Below, piece by piece: positions 13,298-23,657 of a DNA stretch of 64,000 nt. Under the pieces are notes generated by a model that was given only the letters and a program-made list of their open reading frames with translations, was not told the origin of the DNA and did no database searches. Positions within the stretch are counted from its first letter, which is position 1; each line of letters begins with the position of its first letter. The translations under genes and the position numbers were made by a program. This stretch comes from Entonaema liquescens (Eukaryota > Ascomycota > Sordariomycetes > Xylariales > Xylariaceae), in the NCBI GenBank assembly GCA_902805475.1, contig CADCSX010000009.1, positions 2,108,001 to 2,172,000 of the forward strand, read 5' to 3'.

Positions 13298-14358
13298 ATG
13301 GTCAGGCTCCTCCCCAGTCTCCCTTCCAAACCCAAATATTTAAACCGTCGTCACCGCCAGTATCCACGCCTGTGAGCAAGCCGTCACAGATCTCACCAGG
13401 GTCGTCCACTCCACCCAGGCCTAGTCACTCTGCTGCAATAGCATCCAGTAGAACTTGGTCCTGGGAGCACTTCCCCTCATCGTTTCGGACGGGCGCTTTC
13501 GACAGCGTCATCGAGATTATTGACGAGAATACATACACCGACTTTCTCCAAAGCGAATTCTCACTCAAGCGTATCGACGATATCCATTCTAAACTCTGGC
13601 GCGTCGGTTACCCTAGACCTCCCAGATGCCTCACCACCCAGCTGCAACTAGGGCGATCCATTGTCATCACCAATGCTCTTGACATGCACCTCGTTTGGGG
13701 TGGCGGCAAAATATTCCTCAAACCCCTGCCGCGCTACCTTTTGGAGCACGAGTTTTGGGAACACGAATTCTGGGGGGAAGTCCCGTACCAGGAGATCCGC
13801 AAGAGCGCTCTTGGGTTCCTTCATACCTATGCATGCCTCATAAGTCATCCCGCAGACTTAGAAATAGCTTCTGAACGAAATCTCCTGCCCAAGGATGATG
13901 CCGGAAATGGGCCAGATTGGGCAACTTGGCGGAAGCTTGCGGCGGAGCTCTTGCACCATGACATCTCTAGTCAAGTGCACCGGCGTTTCGAGCGAGGGGA
14001 ACTACGACTAGATAGACTCAACTGGATATACATCCTAAAAGACATACCCTCCTTTCAGATGTACTATAACCAATGGCAAAACTACACGGACTTTATTGCC
14101 TCTAACCTCTCTTGGATTACCAGCGCCACGGTCTATATTGCCGTCGTCCTTACAGCCATGCAAGTAGGGCTGGCGACTGATTCACTTAAGGATAGTGTGG
14201 CGTTCCACCGAGCTTCGTATGGCTTTACCGTTTTTGCAATCCTTGGTCCTATAATTGGAACCGTCTTCATACTGCTGGCACTGCTGATCTTCTTGGTTCC
14301 AAATTGGAAAAGTGCTCGGTCAGCTAATCGCCAGCTCCACTCGCAACCGCCCGTATGA
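13298..14358 (+). CDS. DUF6601-like integral membrane protein, frame broken near the start
   Basis: The main frame (from the stop at 13,294 to the TGA at 14,356) resembles the fungal DUF6601 family. It has an N-terminal Ser/Pro-rich tail, then SIVITNALDMHLVW, FLKPLPRYLLEHEFW, and a conserved region ending in two hydrophobic segments (about WITSATVYIAVVLTAMQVGL and ASYGFTVF...LLIFLVP). The function of this family is not established. No ATG exists in this frame before the conserved core, and the best non-ATG opening is a GTG at 13,372. An ATG at 13,298 in another frame joins to it if one base is added within 13,301-13,345, for example in the AAACCCAAA run. That gives a 353-residue product with a continuous Ser/Pro-rich N terminus. 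I infer a lost base rather than a non-ATG start. Confidence 0.75.
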
Positions 14359-15074
14359 GAGTTTTCAGAATCAAACCCCTGGATCCGTCAAGGCGTCCGA
14401 CCTATCTTGAAATACTTAATAGACAAGCTTAGGGATATACCTCTGTAGAAGAATTCATGGATATACATATGTAAATTTCGACATGTTACGAGGAGTATGA
14501 GAATTCCATTGGTAGGGATCAGCTCGGGGGGTAAGGGATGGCCCTTTCACCTTCTAGTGAGGCGCAAATGGCGCTTATTTTATTATGATGCTACGAACTC
14601 TCTTCCTTTTCACTGGGCTACCCCCCTTGTATTATTTTGTGTTATCTTTGTGCATTTAGCAATCTTTGAATTTTAGGTCTATCTTATCAACACATCATTG
14701 AATAACTAGCGAGTCGAGATCACGATAGTATAGTACGCAGCTCTCATTTATTATAATTACAGCACGTATTGATTGCCTAGGTATATCCTCAATATAGAAC
14801 ATGAGCAAGGAAATACACGCGCGACGCACTAATATCTAGTATCTAACAAGAAACAGATAGTAATCAGAAGGCTGCTGGGCACGATGACGGACTCTTCGTG
14901 TTTTATATTGTTTTTCTCTATTGATTTCCCCTAAACCCAAAAAAGCCATGGGTACCAGTCCAGTAGTATAAGCTACGCCATACCTAGTAAATAACTCGAA
15001 TCTTATAGCTCCAGCTCCGTACTGCTCTTATTATAAGTCCAAGTTACCTCATTAACTAGTCGAGCTATCTTCAC
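14359..15074. other. Intergenic region, nothing recognised
   Basis: About 700 bases between the DUF6601-like gene and the 3' end of the AA8 gene. No coding, RNA or repeat feature is seen. Confidence 0.5.
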
Positions 15075-15844
15075 CTACGCAGGGGTGTTGGTCGTCACCC
15101 ACTCCTGAAACTTGTCGGATCGAGCACCGCCCAGGTCGTGGATCCATCGTCCCACGCTGTCGTGAATGCTGAATCCTGACTCCGGGTTTGCTGGCTCCTC
15201 AACGGGGGTTGATGAGTAGGCGTAGGCGAAGTTGGTGTCACCGGCACCGTTGAGGATGTATGGGTTTCCATCGAAGTCGGTCCAGCTGGCACAGCCTGTG
15301 CAGAGTGCCGTAAATTTGAAGTGCGTCTCGTTGACGCCGGTACCCTTAAGGACCGTGTACTTAGCATCCTCATACGCACCAGGCACATAATAACCGCTGT
15401 ATTTAATCAGTTCGAGGTCCTTGAAAAAGAAGATACTGTATAAGCAGAGGATTCACTTACGTAGCTTGGCGGGAGGAAAACTGAACGTTGTTTCCGTCGC
15501 GCCACACGATAGTCAGGGGGTTGTAAGTCATCGCACCACCCCAAGCCCATCCGGCCCAACCCAATTCCACGGGCGCCACGATCTGAAGGATCACATCATA
15601 ACCAGCATCGCCAGTAGCCTCTGCCGGAAGGGCCAGTCGGTAGGTAATATCATCCGTGCTGGTGTAAGACTGGAAGGTTATTCCAGTGTCAGCGTCGACA
15701 AACGGACTCGAGTCTAGCTGGGCAATAGCTACAACACCGTCAGTACTAGGCTCCCTCGCTTTTACTTCACCTCAAGGTTGAACAGTTCTACTTACCAGAC
15801 CCAGCAAGGCCAATGGCACCGGCGGTAACTGCGGACCACTTCAT
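15075..15844 (-). CDS. Secreted AA8 haem protein (cellobiose-dehydrogenase-type cytochrome domain)
   Basis: Three exons, 15,844-15,796, 15,728-15,461 and 15,396-15,075, give 212 residues. Intron 1 is 67 bases (GTAAGT, branch TACTGAC, TAG) and intron 2 is 64 bases (GTAAGT, CAG). The N terminus is a hydrophobic signal peptide. The rest is a single domain resembling the haem b domain of cellobiose dehydrogenase. Met83 (in GGAMTYN) and His184 (in FSIHDSVG) sit where the axial haem ligands are expected, about 100 residues apart, and LCTGCASW supplies the paired cysteines. There is no dehydrogenase or cellulose-binding module and no C-terminal tail. It is therefore a standalone extracellular AA8 electron-transfer protein; such proteins are thought to pass electrons to metals or lytic polysaccharide monooxygenases. 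The electron donor here is unknown. Confidence 0.87.
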
Positions 15845-15923
15845 AGTTGCGTTTTCTGGAGTGATGTTGGATAAACCAAAATAGCCAGCGAGTCGACACA
15901 AGTGTCTAGAAGAGAGCCCCCTC

Positions 15924-15931
15924 CTTTTATA
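15924..15931 (-). promoter_or_regulatory. Probable TATA box of the AA8 gene
   Basis: The reverse strand reads TATAAAAG about 80-87 bases upstream of the AA8 start codon, a suitable place for a strong inducible fungal promoter. Confidence 0.5.
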
Positions 15932-17690
15932 TCAACAAACGTCAACATCATCGTCACATCACAGGGAATTGCTTCAACCGAGGGAAATTAATTTGGAGAG
16001 CTGTCTCCGGAACGGCCAATACGGGTAGACCAATATAGTACTTCTGCATATCAAGGTACCATCTAGGATACCATGCCGGATACTCTTCATGATGTAAGAT
16101 CCAGGGGGGGTCTATCTTTGCCCCTTGCTACATTCGCCTGAAGGGCTCAACGCTTCCTAGCGCGGCTGAAGCCAACGTGGCATAAATGGCAAATTGGCCA
16201 GAACCGGAACAACCTTCATTGCCAAGGACGTATTTTCTAAATACGGTAGATTGTATACAGCATACTTCACCACTCTGCTATCAAACTTCGGGAATGGAAT
16301 TCGTCACTCCGCGTGGGGTCGCCTAGTTACAATGGCCCGAGTTAGAAAAAGGCACAGATATAATCTTATAATAGCATGTGCCCACGTAGTAGCGAGAGAA
16401 GGCCAAGAGGTATTCGTCCCTGCATATCTATGTCATAAGTAAAACGAATTAGTTTTACCCCCAACTTGATTGGATCTTCCGGACACCTGGCAAGGATTCC
16501 CGGAGTCAACATTAGCCTGAATCTTCAAATGGGTTTACTTCAGAACGACGTTCCGATCAGAATTTCTGCTAATAATTAATTTGCCAAATAATTCAGGCGA
16601 TCTCCTCCAATTGACGAATCAGAATAGGCGTTTTTGGATCGCAGATGTCCTATACCCCTAAAGTCCCCACATGGAAATCAACTTCTCAACCTAGGTTACT
16701 CCAAGTAATCAATTTAGCCTGGAATATCATAACAAAGGCATCTGTGATATTGTGACAGGTACATAAATAAAAGTCATATAAAATGACTGGTCTCCTTCGC
16801 CTCATACTGTCACAGCATGACATCAGGAAGTCATAGTTAATATGATGCTGAGTCACTACTATAATTGATTAAAGCATAAGAGGCGTAGACGGAGTTTAAA
16901 CTAACACAGGGAATATTACGCCGAAAAGCTATGTATACTAATACTACTAAAACGCATGCTTCTACGTTCTGGTCCTAGTTCTACCTACTAGAGTAGATGG
17001 AAAGCCTGTATACCCCTGATTATGCATCAAGAAGGTTTATGGTAGTTTAATACGAAAACGAACGCTGTAACCTCACCCTTTTAGCTGAGAGGAGAAAACA
17101 TCAGAAGATATCAGTACGATATATAGGTATCTAACGTGGACTAGGATTTCTGATCCCAAGACGTAGTTTTCGGTCTCAAAGTTCGAGACCACAAGGCCTA
17201 CACATGACACTATGTGGTATTCTAGATTGGTAGCGTTATGGTGTCACTTATACCTGTTATGTTACTTCGTCACTTGGCTACCAGGCCTATGGCTATACGC
17301 GTCCATTGTAATTGAGTGTCGGTGGGGGGTATTATGAAGTATCACTCCCTGCCATATGACGATGCTCATGGTATACCTAAGCCCATCGGAGACCGGAAAA
17401 CATTACCGGTGCTTCCAACAGTTCGTTAAGAATCAATCTGCTACGAAGCTTGTCTCATATCCAATATAGGAAGGGCTGAAAGTGGAATCTTATCGATCAC
17501 GATCAACAGTTAAGTTTGGATTCTATAAGTCATCGAGTCACCAAGTACCAGCTGGTCCTCCTGCACCTGCGGATCCTAGATGATAGGAAAACCTGGTAGA
17601 TGCGTTGAGTACCGCCGAGTACTAGGATGAAGCGGTTAAACGAGCCACGGCGCATATGCATCGCGTCAATTTGCCGAGATGAGTCTTTCT
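15932..17690. other. Intergenic region, no supported gene
   Basis: The AA8 promoter occupies the left end. A short open frame at 16,194-16,442 has no support. Composition is ordinary and no domain can be read on either strand. Confidence 0.5.
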
Positions 17691-18300
17691 TATACTGAGT
17701 GATCTGCCTAAGAAAGACAAGGTTTATGATGCCGATCCGCTATGTCGCCGCCTATTGACCCGAGGTAATGCCAACAAGCCAGTCCGGCATCTCAATGGTT
17801 TCGAACTTATAAACCACAGGCGATCGTTCCGGAGGGTCCCCGGAGGGCTGGAACCAGCTTGTAGATAATCTCGACATCTTAACTTGTGACAAGCCATAGC
17901 TTATAGCTCACTCTTTTATAAGTCCAATAGTATAGCTGCAACAAAGATAAGCTTATATAGTGTACGCCAAGGTTATAAGGGCCTACTTTATGAAGCTATA
18001 TAAGTAGTATGTTGATACCTGAGGACGTGAGGTTATTGAAGGTTGACTATGAGCTTACGAACTCATACGCCTGATTTATTACTGATGAGAAGTTCTCACT
18101 ACGAGATAACTATGCTGGTTTACATGGAAGCTCGCTATTCAAAGGCAAATGAGGGTTATATGATGATGAGGATGTTCCTAAGAGTCTACAGTCAATACTA
18201 TATGGAATTGATAGAACCGCCGCAGTGTAAACAGATGAAGCTCTTTGATAAGAATACTTCGTTTTATCTCCTATCTCCTAAGAAATGCGGAATCACATGA
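17680..18300 (+). pseudogene. Possible decayed coding remnant
   Basis: Two neighbouring stretches read like protein but are broken by stops. At 17,695-17,870 a frame gives LSDLPKKDKVYDADPLCRR and onward. At about 18,043-18,260 another gives FSLRDNYAGLHGSSLF and DDEDVPKSLQSILYGIDR, separated by TGA and TAA codons. No intron arrangement restores a long frame. The stops are of the TGA/TAA kind expected from C-to-T mutation. I do not recognise the family, and it could be chance. Confidence 0.3.
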
Positions 18301-19119
18301 TTATCTCCGGCTCCAAGAAGTGGCTGCGTTCGAACTTGTTCTCGTCTCGGCTAGTACCGCAGTAGCGGCGCCACATGGTTAACCGCGTACGGGTTAAGGA
18401 GAGGCAAGGGGGGAAGAAGATCGTTGATAGGACAAGATTTGGACTAGATGACGTGATTCTCTTATCTTGCATACTCTTGAGATTTTCCTGGATTTTCTTT
18501 TTCCATCGGATCGGCTCGGATCGGAAGACAAACTCCCAACTGTCAACTTACGTACCATATATCGATTTCATGTGAGACACTGATAATTACATTTGTAAAA
18601 TGTATGCAGCATTAGTATTATCTCTCTCTCCCGCCTTGGACCGCTTGCAGAATAAACAGAATTCCATCTCGGTATTCTCCCTCGCGTACGATGGCTTTTA
18701 GGTAGCCCTCTATGAATTCGATGACGATCATGACCGATGTAATAATATCTTAGTTCACGCCTTACTAGCAAAGATGATAGAAGCAGTCTTGACAGTATAA
18801 ACTAATGGATTACAACTATAATAACTCAAGCTTACCTTTTGCCTCTTCTCATCTAGATCGATCTGAACCTCCTGCACTAGTTTATAATATAGTATAACTA
18901 GTCTAGTTCATCCCCCACTTTCACCTGCCGGGACCCTGAAAATCCCTCGATTATATTTATAATCTTTGCGATACTAGCTAGATATAGAGTCCAACTGTTT
19001 CCCCTAATATCTAATACCTTTTCCTATCCACCTTCTGACTCTACTTCTTCAACTGTGTAATCTCATCGCCCGTGTAAGATTCATATTATATTACTCTATT
19101 CAACACAAGGAGAAAGATA
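18301..19119. promoter_or_regulatory. Upstream region of the aldo-keto reductase gene
   Basis: The last 100 bases before 19,120 are pyrimidine-rich, as is usual before fungal transcription starts, and the start codon sits in gataATGGG. No specific regulator site is recognised. Confidence 0.4.
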
Positions 19120-20361
19120 ATGGGTTCCCTTCCCCCGGCCTCCAACCTGCCTCGCCGGCCCCTCCACGATTCCATCCCTCCCCTAATCCTAGGCACCGCT
19201 ACCTTCAACACGCAATACGTTCCCAATCCGTACGACCTCCCAGCTATCTCCATCGTGTCGCGCGCCCTCGACCTCGGCGTCCGCGCCTTTGATACGTCAC
19301 CATACTACGGGCCTTCGGAACTCATCCTGGGTGATGCCCTAGCCCACCCCTCCGTCGCCACGGCGCACCCCCGCTCCTCCTACTTCCTCGTGACGAAGGC
19401 CGGCCGCATCGCCTCTGACGTCTTCGACTACAGCCCCGCCTGGGTCCGGTACTCGGTGCTGCGCAGTCTCGAGCGCCTGCATACCGACTATCTGGACCTG
19501 GTGTATATGCATGACGTTGAGTTCGTCTCGCCCTCCGAAGTCCTCGCTGCTGTAGGCGAGCTGCGCCGTCTGCGCGCCGAGGGCATTATTCGCTACGTTG
19601 GTATCAGCGGCTACCCCGTTGAGAAGTTGTGCGCGCTCGCTGAGATGGTTCTGCTCGAGACGGGCGAGCCTCTCGATGCCGTGCTTAGCTACGGCCATTA
19701 TACCATACAGAACACGACGCTAGGAACCTCGGCCATGGCCAGATTCGAGAGCGCGGGAGTCGACGTCGTGCTTAACGCTAGCATGCTCAATATGGGCCTG
19801 CTAACTACGAGAGGCGCAGATACTGGTCCCTTAGCCTCGTGGCATCCAAGTCCCGAGGGATTGAGAAAGACATGTCAGGACTTGGTATCCATCGCAACAG
19901 ACGCGGATGAGAAGCTAGAGGTTATCGCTATCCGATGGGCTCTAGACAACTGGTCAAGAGTCGGTGCGTCCAGAGGTGGTCGCACACCAAAGCTACCCGC
20001 CGGAGACCGGGTTGGCGTCAGTGTCATGGGAATCTCGAGTATCCCCGAGTTAGAAGAAACATGCCGCGTATTCCAAAGCGTAATAGAGGGTCTCGAACCA
20101 AAGACGCCAGACACGGAGCAGGTGAAGCGAAGGCAATGGAGCTTGGATCGCCGCCAGAAGATCCAGGGGGTTGTAGAAAAGATGTGGGCAGTCCTGGGCC
20201 AGTGGAAGGACTACAATTGGAACAGTCCGGATCCTGGATTCGTCAATGCGAGAAAACCTACCGAGGTTGGCATCACACCCGACGATGGGATCCTTATCAA
20301 GCATGCTGCCAAAAATAATGTGAGTGTGAATGTTGAGGAGTTGCCGTTATCCGTTGTTTAA
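19120..20361 (+). CDS. ARA2: D-arabinose 1-dehydrogenase-like aldo-keto reductase
   Basis: An intron-less 413-residue aldo-keto reductase. The catalytic tetrad is visible: Asp58 and Tyr63 in FDTSPYYGPSE, Lys93 in VTKAGR and His131 in YMHDVEF. The C-terminal half holds the cofactor-binding GVSVMGISSIPELEE region. The overall pattern is that of yeast Ara2 and plant L-galactose dehydrogenases. In fungi this enzyme oxidises D-arabinose to D-arabinono-1,4-lactone with NAD+, a step toward the antioxidant D-erythroascorbate, in the cytosol. The fungal C-terminal extension (KMWAVLGQWKDYNWNSPDPG) is present. The assignment to Ara2 rather than another sugar-lactone-forming reductase rests on overall pattern. 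Confidence 0.85.
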   Translation: MGSLPPASNLPRRPLHDSIPPLILGTATFNTQYVPNPYDLPAISIVSRALDLGVRAFDTSPYYGPSELILGDALAHPSVATAHPRSSYFLVTKAGRIASDVFDYSPAWVRYSVLRSLERLHTDYLDLVYMHDVEFVSPSEVLAAVGELRRLRAEGIIRYVGISGYPVEKLCALAEMVLLETGEPLDAVLSYGHYTIQNTTLGTSAMARFESAGVDVVLNASMLNMGLLTTRGADTGPLASWHPSPEGLRKTCQDLVSIATDADEKLEVIAIRWALDNWSRVGASRGGRTPKLPAGDRVGVSVMGISSIPELEETCRVFQSVIEGLEPKTPDTEQVKRRQWSLDRRQKIQGVVEKMWAVLGQWKDYNWNSPDPGFVNARKPTEVGITPDDGILIKHAAKNNVSVNVEELPLSVV

Positions 20362-21045
20362 CCATGTTAAATCTACGTATCATAATGTACGAAAATCTTT
20401 CGGCGCGGAAAATCGCGCGGGGTTAATATGATAATGATATACTTCTAATGAAGCTGTAATATCTATTAGGGCGGGTTCGACACCTGCTGAAACGTTATGA
20501 TCTTTCCAATCTTTGCCCTCTACACTCGGAGAGGAGTCTACTATCATCTAACCTAAGTGCTTCTATGAAGTTTGGAGAGCGCATGAAGCGGAGTTGAATA
20601 GTAATTAAGAGGTAGCACAGAATAAGTCCGAGCTACATAAAGACTAAAAATATCCCATTCACAAAGCAATTCTATCTGTTTCTCAAACCAAAGTTAGTTC
20701 CTCTAGGTTAATACAGCTAGAGATACCGCTGAATGCTATGGCGATGCTACCTATTGTTTGCGACGAGGCTCAGGACATAAGAGAAAGCTAAAACTCGCTG
20801 ATAGGTTTTTACTTAGTTAAACATAGGGGTTAGGCCCCTTTATACTTCATCGATCTGGTTCAGGGGAATCAACTTATATCGCCTGTGAATGCCAACCATC
20901 TATGTATACAACCCTTAACTCCGAACTAGAGAAAGTCAACAGTGCCTGCCTCCCGTTAATGCAGATATCCATGATCTTCAGACCTATTTACCACCCTGAC
21001 CGGAAACCGCTTTGGTAACGATAATTAGATGATGGTGAAAAGGCT
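20362..21045. other. Intergenic region between converging genes
   Basis: About 680 bases holding the 3' ends of the aldo-keto reductase and SIP5 genes. Nothing else is recognised. Confidence 0.5.
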
Positions 21046-23657
21046 CTATTGTGTGACTTCTTGAGGCTTTTCCGCCATGTCAATGCGCCCGATTTGCTTA
21101 GAATCTCCGTCATCATCGTTTGAGGGTGCCGGAGTCTCAGGGGTAACCATCAGTTGTGGTGGAGTAGGGGTTTCTTCTTTCTTTTCTTCGCTGCTTTGGC
21201 TGGGCTGACGAGTATCGAGTTTAGGTAAACCCTCCTTCTTGTCTCCTTCCTCTCTAGCGGGATGATCCGTGACATTTTCTATATGTTCACCGTGGGCTTC
21301 TTCAGCCTCCCTGGCTTGCTTCCGGGGCTGACATCTTCACTTCCGGGTGATTGGGCCTCGCCATCGAGAGGAACACCAACCATTTCTGCCAAGCTTCTGA
21401 AGTTAAACATGGGCTCCGAACTCGCACTATCACCCTCCTCGCTGCGGGCGGCTAAGCTAAGGCCGCTGGATCGGGGATCCTCGCCATCTGCATTAATATG
21501 CGTACCAGTGTAGCTAGCAGGTGTACTTTCAACCCCGCTAGAGCTGACAGAACTGGCGTTACTCATCTGACGAAGATGTGACGATCCCCGCGAGGGTTGC
21601 GAGGGAACAGGAATCGGTAGAGATGCAAGACCGGAACCACTTGATTGAGCATCTTCATTTTCGCTGCGATCAACTGCCTTTCCTTTGTCGTTTGATGGCG
21701 AAGCCGTACTGGAACTGAAGCCTGGGTTTGCGGGTCCGCTACTTACTTGGGTAGCTGTGCTGGCCTCCATGCGTAAGTTGCTGGTAGCACTATTACCTCG
21801 CTTCCGCCCAAATCCCAGACTAAGGGAGCTCGCGCTCGCGCTACTACCGCCGCCCCCGTACACGTCCCCCTTCTTTTTGGCAGACTTCCGCTCCTCTTTC
21901 TCTCGCTTTTTTGCCTCTTTACGGGCTTCTTTTTCTGCTTTCTTTCGCCTCTCCTCCTCGTCTGCTAGACTTAATCTTATTGCCTCCGCCATCATAAGGT
22001 TTTCAAGGTGCGCAGCATCTATCCGTTCCCGATTTGGGGCAGCCCGACTAGAGATAGCACGAGACCCCGGCTCGGGACCCGGGGAGCATCAGCCCCGCCA
22101 TCGTTAGGTTGAAGATTCGAACTACTGCTTGGGCTCTCGTTCCCCGATGGTTTCCTGCATTTCTGCGACTAAAGCGGGACGGTCGACCGAAGATCGTGCG
22201 GGATTCTTGGTTCCCCATTACAAAAGCGGCATGATGTAAAGCATCTGCGGCAGCCGCCCTACGGCGCTGCTGTGCACGAGCGGCAGCCAGCTTAGTAGAC
22301 CAGTCGGGCCGGATGCGGTCGGTAGTGATAACTCCCGGCGCGTTAGCAGAAACACTCTGCGTCCGTCGACGGTTAGCATTAGCAGGGAGTGTAGTCACTG
22401 GTGGTGAAAGAGTTGAATTGAGAGAACTCGACGACGACATAGCCGTGCTCATGGTACCGAACGCAGTGGTATTGAATGCGTACGTTAACCCGCGGCGGAA
22501 AGGAGGAGGCTCATATGTTACGCCAAACTCTATCTGCGTACAGTATGGACATCTGGCCGGTTCCATGATAAGCTCACCTTCACGCTCTTCGGGGTTGGAC
22601 GATACCTGGCCGCCCTCCTCGTCGGGGTGGTGCTCGGGAAGATGCGGATCAGGGCGTTTAATCTGAACAAAACATTCGCTGCAAATGATCTGGCAGCAGC
22701 AGCGAGTACGGTTTAGGTACGGGGGATAATACATAAGGCAGAGGGGACACTCGATTCCGTCTTTGTATAGGAAAACTTCTAGAGGTTGACCGTTGACGAA
22801 TGGGTCGTGGGGCAAGTTAACCTCACGTGGCGTAATGATATCTGTATGTGAGCTATTTCGAGATATATTGAGTGCTGCGGCCAGAGACTTCTTGTGAGGT
22901 TTGAAAGGGGAGGTAGCTCTCGGGATACCAGGGGATGTGGGTGAAGGTAAAGCTGAGCCTGGATTTGAACCGGCGTTGTCAGAGGGTATGGAAAGAGTCC
23001 TAGGGCCCATCGGAACGGTAAGATTCTGCGTCGAAGTACCAGGGGAATTCGTTGGCCTAGGCTGCGGGACGAGGTGCTCAGGGACTTCGTCGGCGGGAGG
23101 GATCTCGAGGCCGCGAGCCGCAGCGATTATTTGGTGCTCAGCCCAGTTCTCGTTAAAGTCATCCAGACCACGCCAAAACGGCGCGATCTTCCTCTCGATC
23201 TGTTACATTCAGCATTGGATTAGCTAACGACCGGCAATTAACCCGACGCGGTCGGCGGAAACGTGTTACTCACCTGTAACTGGCGTACTATGGGTTTGCT
23301 AAAGTCCTCAGAGGCCGTGTATACGCCCATTGTCACTAGATAACCCCCGTCTACATGTTCTTCTTTCATGCTACGTTCACGTTCCTTAATCCGTGCTACT
23401 CGTTCTCTCTCCAACCTCCGAGCCTCCTTCTCTTGCTTTGTTTCTCGATGTTCAAAGGGAGCATCCTGATGACGTGAACTCGAGCCACCAAACGATATGC
23501 CTATACCGCTCAGGTCCGGCCTACTAGAGCGTCTCGATCGATCGGGGAGCTCTCCATGGTAGCCGGCGCCAGTAGAACTTCCACCAGGATCCCCACGGGT
23601 TCCATGAGCTCCCATACGAGTGCCACCCCTGGCATCTTTCGTATGCGTGTTACCCAT
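21046..23657 (-). CDS. SIP5: Sip5-like protein, with three apparent frame breaks
   Basis: Exon 1 is 23,657-23,274 and exon 2 runs 23,199-21,046 after a 74-base intron (GTGAGT...CAG, phase 0). The protein starts MGNTHTKD, a possible myristoylation signal. It has a coiled, charged segment, then a zinc-binding RING-like core (CPLCLMYYPPYLNRTRCCCQ...CSEC...CPYC), then LMMAEAIRLSLADEEERRKK and a Ser-rich, acidic tail. In yeast Sip5 is named as a Snf1-interacting protein linked to glucose signalling. The frame shifts near 22,131 (GGGG run), near 22,083 (CCCC run) and near 21,314 (GGG run). Adding one base at each gives a continuous 846-residue protein with the usual tail ending near EVTQ. A 55-base intron (22,125-22,071, GTAGTT...GAG) could replace the first two repairs but not the third. 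Confidence 0.82.

Noticed and set aside
22071..22125. 55-base intron in SIP5 explaining two frame changes
   Set aside because: Donor GTAGTT and acceptor GAG are weak, the removed sequence reads as Ser-rich protein like the family, and a third break at 21,314 still needs a missing base. Kept only as an alternative.
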